From: an uncultured Clostridia bacterium
Lineage (GTDB): Bacteria > Bacillota > Clostridia > Oscillospirales > Ruminococcaceae
Direction of reading: 5' to 3'
Assembly: GCA_945876435.1 (NCBI GenBank)
Contig: CAMCOD010000004.1
Coordinates: forward strand, 1 to 64,000
Length of the DNA: 64,000 nt
Positions 25,713 to 35,058 of this stretch are shown here, one piece after another (position 1 is the first letter of the stretch; the number at the start of each line of letters is the position of its first letter). The translations under genes and the position numbers were made by a program. The notes beneath the pieces are model-generated. The model saw nothing but the letters and a program-made list of their open reading frames with translations. It ran no database searches and was not told the DNA's origin.

Positions 25713-27911
25713 ATGAGCAAACGTCCAAAGAAAAAGCCCGGACCCGTTCGCCGCTTTTTTGGCGCCCTGGGCCGAGTGATTGCTCTGCTGATCTGCATGG
25801 GTGTTATCTGCGGCTCTGTTTGTGCCGCCGTTATGTCCGTCTACATCTTTAAATCGTTGGAAGGAGAGCCGGATTTAAAACTGGAAGATATCACGATGGC
25901 GAACTCTTCTTCCGTATATGCCATTAACAAACAAACCGGTGAATACGAGAAGATCCGTGAGCTTCACGGCGACGAAAACCGCATCGAAATCACCAACTAT
26001 AACGATATTCCGCAGGATGTGATCAACTGCCTGGTTGCCGCCGAAGATAAGCGCTACTGGGAGCATCAGGGGGTAGACTGGCTGCGCACCATCAAATCCA
26101 CCTTCACCTTCTTCAACCAATCCAGCACGCAGGGCGGTTCCACGATCACACAGCAGGTCATTAAAAACCTGACCGGCAACAAGGAATTCTCTCCGGAACG
26201 TAAGATCAAGGAAATTTTCCAGGCGTTAAAGCTAAATCGGGCTTATTCCAAGGAAGAAGTGCTGAAAGTTTATCTCAACTATGTGTTCTTCGGCAACAAC
26301 TGTTATGGTATTCAGGCCGCTGCCAACGGTTACTTTGATAAGGATATCAGCGAGCTGAATCTGGCGGAGATCGCCACCATTATCGCTACCACCAATAACC
26401 CCACCTACTACAACCCCCGCAGCGAAAAAGGTATGGAAAACAACAAGGAGCGCCGGGAGTACATTTTCAAAGCCATGGTGGAATGTGACTACCTGACCCA
26501 GGAGGAAGCGGATAAATGGATGGATTACGATGTTGTCCTCGCCGAGAAAAAATCCGAGGCCAGCACCACCCTCTCCGAAGGCTGGTATATTGACCAGGTA
26601 CTGGAGGATGTTACCGACGACCTTGTGGAAGAAAAAGGCTACACGCGAGCATACGCCCAAACTCTGCTGAACAACGGCGGACTTAATATTTATGCCTGCG
26701 TGGATGAGGACGTTCAGGCCAAAATGGAAGCTGTTTACGCGGATAACGCCAGCTTCCCCGGCGTACTGAATCAGGAATATCCGGAAACCGCCGCCATCAC
26801 CATCGCCCCGACCGGACAGGTTCTTGGCATTATCGGCGGCAACGAAAAAACCACAGCCCGCGGCTGGAACAACGCCACCATGTCCGTGCGTCATCCGGGT
26901 TCCGCCATCAAACCTATCTCCGCTTATCTGCAGGCCTTTGAGTCCGACCTTGTCACATGGTCCTCTCTGTGGGATGATAACCCTATGCCGGACTACTTTG
27001 GCCCGGGAGAACCTGGCCCGAAAAACTATACCGGCGTATATTTAGGCCCGATCACCATTCAATACGCCCTCCAGCAGTCCATCAACACCGTTCCGGTGAA
27101 GCTGATCCAAACCATCGGTCCGGAACGCAGCTATAATTTCCTGCTGAACAAGCTGGAATTTGAAAATCTCAGCCCCAACGATATTGCCCTTTCCCCAATG
27201 GCTTTGGGCGGTATGACTTACGGCGTTACTCTGGAGGAACTGACTGGCGCTTACCAGATGTTTGTTACCCAGGGCAAGTATGTGAAGCCTTACACCTACA
27301 CCAAAGTGACCGATTCCGAAGGCAATATTATTCTGGAAAAGGACACCAAACAGATCCGTGTGATCTCCGAGCAGACTGCCACCATTCTGAACAAGCTGCT
27401 TCAGACCGTTGTGACCCAGGGTACCGGTGCCGCCGCGAACCTGTCCGCCATCGGCATGCCTGCTGGCGGTAAAACCGGTTCTTCTACCGGCACCAAGCTG
27501 GTAGACGGCGTTTTGACCCCAGTGGACAACGATAATCTGTGGTTCATTGGCTTCACCCCGTATTATATCACCGGTGTTTGGATGGGTTATGACGATCACA
27601 GTGAGATTTACTACTCCTCTTACCCCAGTCCAAAGCTTTGGAAGAATATTATGCTGGCTCTCCATGAGGGTCTGGAACCCAAACAGTTTGAGGAAAATGA
27701 GCACGTCATTCAGATGACTTACTGCAAGGATTCCGGCGAGATCGCTGTTGCAGGCTGCACCAATACCGCCGTTGGCTGGTATAAAGATACGGTCATTCCA
27801 TCGAACTGCACCATTCATGGAACCAGCGGCTCCTCTGCCTTCGACGACAAGGATGAAGACGGCGGAGATCCTTGGGATTGGGACAGCTTTTTCGGCGGCA
27901 GCGATGACTAA
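25713..27911 (+). CDS. Class A penicillin-binding protein (PBP1A type)
   Basis: AAEDKRYWEHQGVDW, GGSTITQQVIKNL, transpeptidase RHPGSAIKP and KTGSS motifs. Confidence 0.95.
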   Translation: MSKRPKKKPGPVRRFFGALGRVIALLICMGVICGSVCAAVMSVYIFKSLEGEPDLKLEDITMANSSSVYAINKQTGEYEKIRELHGDENRIEITNYNDIPQDVINCLVAAEDKRYWEHQGVDWLRTIKSTFTFFNQSSTQGGSTITQQVIKNLTGNKEFSPERKIKEIFQALKLNRAYSKEEVLKVYLNYVFFGNNCYGIQAAANGYFDKDISELNLAEIATIIATTNNPTYYNPRSEKGMENNKERREYIFKAMVECDYLTQEEADKWMDYDVVLAEKKSEASTTLSEGWYIDQVLEDVTDDLVEEKGYTRAYAQTLLNNGGLNIYACVDEDVQAKMEAVYADNASFPGVLNQEYPETAAITIAPTGQVLGIIGGNEKTTARGWNNATMSVRHPGSAIKPISAYLQAFESDLVTWSSLWDDNPMPDYFGPGEPGPKNYTGVYLGPITIQYALQQSINTVPVKLIQTIGPERSYNFLLNKLEFENLSPNDIALSPMALGGMTYGVTLEELTGAYQMFVTQGKYVKPYTYTKVTDSEGNIILEKDTKQIRVISEQTATILNKLLQTVVTQGTGAAANLSAIGMPAGGKTGSSTGTKLVDGVLTPVDNDNLWFIGFTPYYITGVWMGYDDHSEIYYSSYPSPKLWKNIMLALHEGLEPKQFEENEHVIQMTYCKDSGEIAVAGCTNTAVGWYKDTVIPSNCTIHGTSGSSAFDDKDEDGGDPWDWDSFFGGSDD

Positions 27912-27998
27912 AGCCGCTGTATCTTCCTGATTTTATTTCCTGGCCCCGGAAATTGAAGGCATAAAGGCAAAATCAGCTGCAAAAATCAAAAACGAGTC

Positions 27999-28041
27999 CG
28001 TACAAGCCCTTTCCAAAGGAAGGGGCTTGTACTTTTTTATA
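27999..28041 (+). terminator. Terminator after the PBP gene
   Basis: acaagccctttccaaaggaaggggcttgtactttttt. Confidence 0.8.
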
Positions 28042-28157
28042 CAAAAATGTTGGAAAATCACAGCCTCCTATTGACTAATTTGCTTTAAAGTGTTAAACTC
28101 ATGTGCATAAACCCGATACAAATTGGGGAAAAGGAAAATCTGAAAGAAGGAATCGTG

Positions 28158-29138
28158 ATGAAAAAACAATTACTGGCTGCTCTGCTGGCCAGCGCAATAG
28201 CTTTGACCATGAGCGGCTGCTCCAGCACAAAAAGCAACACCAACAATGACGATCATTATGTGGTAGGTATCTGCCAGCTGGCGCCTCATCCGGCACTGGA
28301 CGCCGCGACCAAAGGATTCCAGGATAAGCTGACGGAGTTAGTTGAAGCAGATGGTAAAACAGTGGAATTTAAAGTGCAAAACGCCAATGGTGAACCAACC
28401 ACCTGCGGCACCATCATCAACGGCTTTGTGTCCGCGCAAAAAATGGATTTGATTTTGGCCAATGCAACGGCTCCTCTGCAGACTGCCGCTGCCTCTACAG
28501 ATAAGATCCCGATCCTTGGCACCTCAATCTCCAGCTACGGCACCGCTCTGGAAGAGCCGGAAATGGGTGAGAGCACCGGCCGCAACGTATCCGGCACCTC
28601 CGATCTGGCTCCTCTGGATCAGCAGGCCGCTACGGTAAAAGAATGGTTCCCGGAAGCGAAAAATGTAGGCCTGCTGTTCTGCTCTGCGGAGGCCAACTCC
28701 CGTTATCAAATCGACACAATTACGCCTTATCTGGAGGATCTGGGCTTTACCTGCACGGAGTACACCTTTGCCGACTCCAACGACCTGGCTACCGTTACAA
28801 CTAAAGCCTGCCAGAATAGTGATGTGATCTATGTCCCCACGGATAACACCGTTGCGGACAACACCGGCATCATCGCCAATATCGCCATCCCGGCCAAAGT
28901 CCCTGTCATTGCTGGTGAAGAATCCATCTGTTCCGGCTGCGGCGTGGCCACTCTGTCCATCAGTTATGAGGAATTGGGTCGGACAACCGGCGAAATGGCT
29001 TATGATATTCTGGTCAAGGGAGAGGATATCTCCTCTATGCCGATCCGCTTCGCTCCATCGGTGAGCAAAAAGTACAATAAATCGATTTGTGATCAGCTTG
29101 GACTGACTCCGCCGGAAGGCTACATCGCTATTGAATAA
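28158..29138 (+). CDS. ABC transporter substrate-binding lipoprotein (DUF534/TrpX-like)
   Basis: MKKQLLAALLASAIALTMSGCSS; YVVGICQLAPHPALDAATKGFQDKL. Confidence 0.85.
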   Translation: MKKQLLAALLASAIALTMSGCSSTKSNTNNDDHYVVGICQLAPHPALDAATKGFQDKLTELVEADGKTVEFKVQNANGEPTTCGTIINGFVSAQKMDLILANATAPLQTAAASTDKIPILGTSISSYGTALEEPEMGESTGRNVSGTSDLAPLDQQAATVKEWFPEAKNVGLLFCSAEANSRYQIDTITPYLEDLGFTCTEYTFADSNDLATVTTKACQNSDVIYVPTDNTVADNTGIIANIAIPAKVPVIAGEESICSGCGVATLSISYEELGRTTGEMAYDILVKGEDISSMPIRFAPSVSKKYNKSICDQLGLTPPEGYIAIE

Positions 29139-29155
29139 AACATACGATAAAACAA

Positions 29156-29193
29156 GGGAAAGGTGTCGGAATGTTATTCCAACACCTTTCCCG
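29156..29193 (+). promoter_or_regulatory. Intercistronic hairpin
   Basis: gggaaaggtgtcggaatgttattccaacacctttccc between substrate-binding and permease genes. Confidence 0.7.
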
Positions 29194-29234
29194 CAAATGA
29201 GAAAAATCCAATGGAAAGTTAAGGAGGAACTGTT

Positions 29235-30131
29235 TTGGAAATTCTGGAACTGATCAACGCCCTGCCCGGCGCTGTAGCTCAGGGCCTTATCTGGGGGATC
29301 ATGGCCGTTGGCGTTTATATCACTTATCGGGTGCTGGACATTGCAGATCTGACTGTGGACGGCTCCATCACCACCGGCGGCGCCGTCTGCGTTATGCTGA
29401 TGCTGGCCGGCTTCCCGGCATGGGCTGCCATGCTGTGTGCCGTAGGCGCAGGACTGCTTGCCGGACTGGTCACCGGTCTGCTGCACACCGCCATGGGCAT
29501 CCCTGCTCTTCTGGCCGGTATCTTGACCCAGTTATCGCTGTACTCCATCAACCTGCGCATTATGCAGAAATCCAACCAATCCATCAGCGTGGATAAATAT
29601 GACCTGCTGGTATCCCTGCGCTATATCAGCCAGGCCATTGTAGTCTGCGCTGTTCTTGTCCTTGTGCTGATCGCCGTTTTATACTGGTTCTTCGGCACCT
29701 CTTTGGGCTGCGCCATCCGCGCCACCGGCGCCAATCCCAATATGTCCCGCGCCCAGGGTATCAATGTGAATGCCACCAAGATCATCGGTTTAATGATTTC
29801 CAATGGGCTGGTCGCTCTTGCCGGCGCGCTGCTCAGTCAGTATAACGGATTTGCTGATGTAAAAATGGGCATCGGCTCCATTGTTATCGGCTTGGCCGCT
29901 GTTATCATCGGTGACGTTATTTTCAGCAGGATCTTCCGGAATTTCGCTCTGAAGCTGCTGGCGGTGGTCTTTGGCGCCATTATTTACTATATCGTTTTGC
30001 AGATTGTTTTCTGGTTTGGTCTCAATCCGGACTATCTCAAGCTGCTGACCGCGGTGATCGTGGCCGTCTTTCTTGCGATCCCGTACTGGAAAAGCAAATA
30101 TTTCACCAAACCTGTTAAGAGAGGGGAATAA
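29235..30131 (+). CDS. ABC transporter permease (TrpY-like)
   Basis: Multi-TM; VDGSITTGGAVCVMLMLAG; IRATGANPNMSRAQGINVN. Confidence 0.85.
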   Translation: MEILELINALPGAVAQGLIWGIMAVGVYITYRVLDIADLTVDGSITTGGAVCVMLMLAGFPAWAAMLCAVGAGLLAGLVTGLLHTAMGIPALLAGILTQLSLYSINLRIMQKSNQSISVDKYDLLVSLRYISQAIVVCAVLVLVLIAVLYWFFGTSLGCAIRATGANPNMSRAQGINVNATKIIGLMISNGLVALAGALLSQYNGFADVKMGIGSIVIGLAAVIIGDVIFSRIFRNFALKLLAVVFGAIIYYIVLQIVFWFGLNPDYLKLLTAVIVAVFLAIPYWKSKYFTKPVKRGE

Positions 30132-30133
30132 GT

Positions 30134-30913
30134 ATGCTGGAACTAAATAATATTTATAAAACCTTCCATGCAGGTACCGTCAATGAAAAACGCGCCATCA
30201 ACGGCGTCAGCCTGAAGCTGGAAGATGGCGATTTCGTTACTGTGATCGGCGGTAACGGAGCCGGAAAATCCACCATTTTGAACCTGATCGCCGGCGTTTT
30301 TCCAGTCGATGAGGGCAACATCCGCCTGAATGACATTGATTTGACCCATCTTCCGGAGCACAAGCGGGCAAAATACCTGGGCCGGGTGTTCCAAGACCCG
30401 ATGATGGGCACCGCCGCTACCATGGGCATTGAGGAAAACCTGGCCCTGGCTTACCGCAGAGGCCAAAGCCGCGGACTTGGCAGCGGAATCAGCAGCAAAG
30501 AGCGCCAGCTCTATCAGGAAAAGCTGGCCGCTTTGGGACTTGGCTTGGAAGACCGGATGACCAGTAAGGTGGGTCTGCTGTCTGGCGGACAAAGACAGGC
30601 CCTGACCCTGCTGATGGCCACTCTGAAAAAACCTGACCTGCTTTTGCTGGACGAGCACACTGCCGCTCTGGACCCCAAAACCGCCGATAAAGTGCTGCAG
30701 CTGACCGATGAGCTGGTTTCCCGCGACAAGCTGACCACGCTGATGGTCACTCATAACATGAAAAATGCCATCCAGTATGGCAACCGTCTGATCATGATGG
30801 ATGCAGGCCGTATTGTCGTGGATATCAGCGGCGAGGAGAAGAAAAAACTTACGGTCCGTGACCTTTTGGAAAAATTCCATATTGAAAGTGACCGGATGCT
30901 CCTTTCGGAATAA
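30134..30913 (+). CDS. ABC transporter ATP-binding protein (TrpZ-like)
   Basis: GGNGAGKSTILNLIAG Walker A, LLSGGQRQALTLLMA signature, LLLLDEHTAALD Walker B. Confidence 0.92.
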   Translation: MLELNNIYKTFHAGTVNEKRAINGVSLKLEDGDFVTVIGGNGAGKSTILNLIAGVFPVDEGNIRLNDIDLTHLPEHKRAKYLGRVFQDPMMGTAATMGIEENLALAYRRGQSRGLGSGISSKERQLYQEKLAALGLGLEDRMTSKVGLLSGGQRQALTLLMATLKKPDLLLLDEHTAALDPKTADKVLQLTDELVSRDKLTTLMVTHNMKNAIQYGNRLIMMDAGRIVVDISGEEKKKLTVRDLLEKFHIESDRMLLSE

Positions 30914-30937
30914 AATCAAATCATATGCTCCAGACAG

Positions 30938-30983
30938 AAACGCCCCTGACGCAGAGAAACTCTTGCGTCAGGGGCGTTTTTTC
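30938..30983 (+). terminator. Terminator after the ABC operon
   Basis: acgcccctgacgcagagaaactcttgcgtcaggggcgttttttc. Confidence 0.9.
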
Positions 30984-31051
30984 GCCAAAAAGCACGATGT
31001 AGGATAGTTATTTTATTTCTGAAATGTTTGTATGTTCTTTTTCCTTTGTTT

Positions 31052-31938
31052 TTAAATGGCAAAACCAGCATACTGGGTCATATACAACTGGTAGTATTTT
31101 CCCTTCTTCTCCAGCAAGGTCTTATGATCTCCACATTCCACGATGCGCCCCTGATCCATAACAACGATCATATCCGCGTCCCGAATGGTAGACAGGCGGT
31201 GGGCAATCACAATGCTGGTTCGGTTTTGCATAATGCGCTGCATGGCGCCTTGGATCGCTTTTTCGGTCCGTGTATCCACATTGGAAGTGGCTTCATCCAA
31301 AATCAGTATCCTTGGATCGGCTACAAAAGCACGAACAATCGCAAGCAGCTGACGCTGACCCTGACTGATATTGGCGCCGGAGTCGGTCAAAACCGTATCA
31401 TACCCCTGCGGAAGCATCGCGATCATTTCCCGACAGCGGCTTACCTCCACTGCTTTCTCCATCTGTTCCTGTGTCGCATCCTCATTGGCGTATTTCAGAT
31501 TGTTTCGGATGGTGTCCGTAAACAAAACCGTATCCTGCAATACAATAGCCACATCTTTTCGCAGACTGTCTCTGGCTACCTGCGCAATATTTTGCCCATC
31601 GATCCGGATTTCGCCGCTGTCAAAATCATAAAAACGCATAAGCAAGTTAACCACCGTAGTTTTTCCGCTGCCGGTAGCCCCAACCAGGGCGACTTTTTTG
31701 CCGGAAGGAACCGTCAGAGAGAAATCCCGCAGCACCGGATGCCCCGGCTGATAAGAGAAGTTCACATTTTGGAAAGTTACCGACGCGCCATTGTTTTCTT
31801 CCAGATCTTCACCGGACATATCTTCGCTGGCTTCATCCAAAATCACAAATACACGTTCAGCGCCGGCAATGGCTGTTTGGATTTGGCCGTAAATTTGGGC
31901 AATTTCATTGATTGGCCGGCTGAACTGCTTGGCATATC
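31052..31938 (-). pseudogene. 3' remnant of an ABC exporter (MdlB-type): NBD kept, TM domain missing
   Basis: Frame reads YAKQFSRPINEIAQIYGQIQTAIAGAERVFVILDE...GATGSGKTTVVNLLMRFYD...SQGQRQLLAIVRAFVADPRILILDEATSNVDTRTE; upstream sequence switches to an OppF N-terminus. Confidence 0.85.
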
Positions 31939-32026
31939 CAGATCAACATTGCTGACCGCGTGGACAACACCGCCGTTTGTTTTAAATTCTTTGACGATGC
32001 CCTTGGCCTGCATCAAAATTTCTTTT
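31927..32026 (-). pseudogene. 5' remnant of oligopeptide ABC ATPase (OppF-like)
   Basis: Minus strand after oppD stop: EKEILMQAKGIVKEFKTNGGVVHAVSNVDLDMPS, the usual OppF N-terminus, ending before the Walker A motif. Confidence 0.8.
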
Positions 32027-32034
32027 TCCAGGGC

Positions 32035-33030
32035 TTATTCTTCCCCCTTTCCGCAAGGTGTGAAGCAGCGTACCTGATGTCCGTCGCCGACGGCTGTCAG
32101 CGGCGGCTCTTCCGTTCTGCACCGTTCGCTTGCTCTTGGACAACGCGGCGCAAAACGGCAGCCTTTCGGCATATCCTTTAAGCTTGGAACCATGCCTTCG
32201 ATGCTGTCCAGACGCTGATTGCTGTCAAGCTTCGGCAGTGCCCCCAACAGGCCTCTGCTGTAGGGATGCATGGGGTTGCGGAACAGCTCGTATACATCCG
32301 CCGTTTCGATTACTTTTCCCGCATACATCACATAAACTTTATCGCACAGCTCCGCTACTACACCGAGATTGTGGGTAATCATCAAAATAGAAGTTCCCTT
32401 TTTCGCCCGAAGCTGCCGCATCAGGTGAAGGATCTGCGCCTCGATGGTCACATCCAGCGCAGTGGTCGGCTCGTCCGCGATCAGCAGATCGGGGTTGCAG
32501 ACCATAGCCATACCGATCATGACCCTCTGCCGGAGTCCGCCGGAAAGCTGATGCGGATAGGCGTGATAACGGCGCTCCGGCTCCGGAATACCGACCTGCC
32601 GGAAAATGTCAATGACCCGTCGTTTCGCCTCTTCCTTGCTGACATTTTCATGAAGCAAAATTGCTTCCCGTACCTGTTTTCCCACCGGAATAACCGGATT
32701 CAGACTGGTCATTGGTTCCTGAAAGATAATGGAGATTTTGTCTCCGGTAATTTTTCTCAGCTCTTTCGGACTCAGCTTCGTCAAATCCAGATCCCGAAGC
32801 ATAATTTTTCCGCTCTCAATGGAGGCTGTACTTGGGAGCAGACCCATAATCGACATGGCAGTCATACTTTTTCTGCAGCCGGATTCCCCAACAATGCCTA
32901 CCGTTTTCCCCTGAGGGATCTCGATATCAACCCCGTCTACCGGAACAAGCCTGTCGCCTCTGCTTTTGATCACCGTTGTTAAATTTTCAATATGCAGCAA
33001 AGTCTGTTCTGCACGGTTTTCCTGTTCCAT
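32035..33030 (-). CDS. Oligopeptide/dipeptide ABC ATPase (OppD-like), probably inactive Walker A
   Basis: [92 protein letters not shown]-terminal [14 protein letters not shown]. Confidence 0.88.
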   Translation of the reverse strand: MEQENRAEQTLLHIENLTTVIKSRGDRLVPVDGVDIEIPQGKTVGIVGESGCRKSMTAMSIMGLLPSTASIESGKIMLRDLDLTKLSPKELRKITGDKISIIFQEPMTSLNPVIPVGKQVREAILLHENVSKEEAKRRVIDIFRQVGIPEPERRYHAYPHQLSGGLRQRVMIGMAMVCNPDLLIADEPTTALDVTIEAQILHLMRQLRAKKGTSILMITHNLGVVAELCDKVYVMYAGKVIETADVYELFRNPMHPYSRGLLGALPKLDSNQRLDSIEGMVPSLKDMPKGCRFAPRCPRASERCRTEEPPLTAVGDGHQVRCFTPCGKGEE

Positions 33031-33037
33031 AGACGGT

Positions 33038-34202
33038 TCAGCTCCTTTCCGCGGAAGAGTAGACCACTTTTCCTTCAATAATTGTATATTTCAGCTGGGC
33101 AGACACTTCTTTCGTGGGCATAGCGGTGAAAAGAACCACATCTCCGTCCTTTCCCACTTCCAAACTGCCCACTCTGTCTTCCACACCCAAAGCTTTCGCC
33201 GGATTGATGGTGATCATCCGCAGCGCCCGCTCTGGGGAAACGCCATTTCTCACAACTTCGCCTGCCTGAATCAGCAAAACCTCTTCCGACAAAATCGGAG
33301 AGTCTGAAATCAGGGACACATTGACACCTTTTTGATCCAACAGTGCCGCATCCAACAGATCCGCCCCGGTCAGTTCACCAAAACCGGTTGGAACACCCAC
33401 CGGACCGTAGTTGATATCCGCGCCGCTCTCTGCCAGCTCATCCAAAAAATCTTTTGCTGACCAGGCATGCTCAATCGTCAGCCGGCAGCCGTATTTTTTT
33501 GCGGCTTCAATGGCGGTCATCATATCGAACTGCTCACAATGGATCTTCAGCGGGATTTTTCCTTCCAATGCCGGCAGGAAAGCTTCCCACTTTTCATTGT
33601 ATTTGGGGGCTTCTCCCCCCCTCATTTTTCGCTTTTTCCTTTTGCAGACGGTACTGGTTCGCCTGTGACAGCGCCTCATCCAGCACAGCCGCAATGCCCA
33701 TACGGGTCATTGGCGCTTGGCCCTTGGGACCATATACACCCTTTGGGTTCATGCCCAGCGCCATTTTTAAGGCACAGGGATCTTTTATGATCATCTTACG
33801 AATGTTATCCCCATAGCTCTTTGCTGCAAAAGCCTGTCCGCAGACCACATTGCCGCTTCCGGGGGTGACACAAAGAGTCGTTACGCCTGCGGAAGGAACG
33901 CTGCGGAAATTTTTGTCGAAGGGATTGCAGCCGTCAATGGCTCTGACCTGTGGGGTGACCAGATCCGTCATCTCATTCAGATCCATTCCATTTTGGTCGA
34001 TCATATCAAAACCGCCCTGGTGGGTATGGGCATCCACAAAACCTGGCAAAGCCCATAAGCCATCCGCCTGAATCACTTCTTCTTCCGCAGAATAAGGCAG
34101 GTTTTTTCCGATCTCCGCAATTTTTCCGTCCTGAATCAAAATATCTCCAAGATATGGGGCGGAGCCTGTCATATCCAATATGGTTGCATTCCGAATCAAC
34201 AT
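33038..34202 (-). pseudogene. Amidohydrolase-family enzyme, frameshifted at a G7 tract
   Basis: ORFs 33594..34202 (IQADGLWALPGFVDAHTHQGG) and 33038..33694 (IPLKIHCEQFDMMTAIEAAKKYGCRLTIEHA...MITINPAKALGVEDRVGSLEVGKDGDVVLF) are two halves of one protein. Confidence 0.85.
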
Positions 34203-34650
34203 ACCGCTTCGCCCTCCTTTTTATAAATAACCTTGCCTGCGACTACAGTCGCCGCAATGCTGGCTTTCCAACTCTCCAATGGATTTCCGTCATAAATGGC
34301 CAAATCCGCATAGAGTCCCTCCCGAATGGAACCGATCTTGTCGTCCACACCCAGGATCTGGGCTGTTTTTACCGTCATCAGATCCAGAACATCCGCAGGT
34401 TTGTAGCCTTGCTGCACCAAACGGCAGGCATTCCAGAGCAGATTCTCCTTACCGACACCGCCAGAGGAACAACCGATGCACAGTGGGATGGTCGCTTGAT
34501 GGGAAAGCAGCCGGTCATAATCGCTGTCATACCAAATCCGCGCGCCGGAATCAAACAGATCTCCCAGAATAACAGAGGCTTTTGCCTCCTCAATCGCCTG
34601 CACCGCCCGGTCCCCTTCATAGGCTCCATTCAAAATGATTCTGATACATA
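34196..34650 (-). pseudogene. 5'-truncated amidohydrolase-family gene (C-terminal part only)
   Basis: AYEGDRAVQAIEEAKASVILGDLFDSG...DLMTVKTAQILGVDDKIGSIREGLYADLAIYDGNPLESW; no His-X-His N-terminal metal site. Confidence 0.75.
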
Positions 34651-34656
34651 CTCTTC

Positions 34657-34872
34657 TGCAATTGTCACCCCTATTCTTCGTATGAGAGAGGGGCAAACGA
34701 AAATCTGAATAAAATGATCCGCCGGTGGTTCCCGAAGGGGACTGACTTCCGCCAGATCACGGCGAAGGCGATCCAATGGGTAGAAGACTGGATCAATAAC
34801 TATCCCAGAGAAATTCACGGATTCAGAAGCGCGAATTCCGTGTTTGCGGAGGGCGTCGCCATGCTAATTTGA
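34657..34872 (+). mobile_element. IS30-family transposase C-terminal remnant
   Basis: Plus frame: CHPYSSYERGANENLNKMIRRWFPKGTDFRQITAKAIQWVEDWINNYPREIHGFRSANSVFAEGVAMLI*, characteristic IS30 C-terminus. Confidence 0.85.
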
Positions 34873-35058
34873 AATTATTTGTGAACTTTTGCAATTTAAT
34901 CTTGACTTTTTCAAAAACTTACAGTAAAAATACACATGCAAAAAATGTACAGACTTGACAAGATAGTGAAATGTCGTATTATAAATGATATCCGGGCAAA
35001 CGGCTGTTCTGCACAGATGAGCCGCTGCTATCTTTTCATATTCAGGAGGTCAAAGAAA

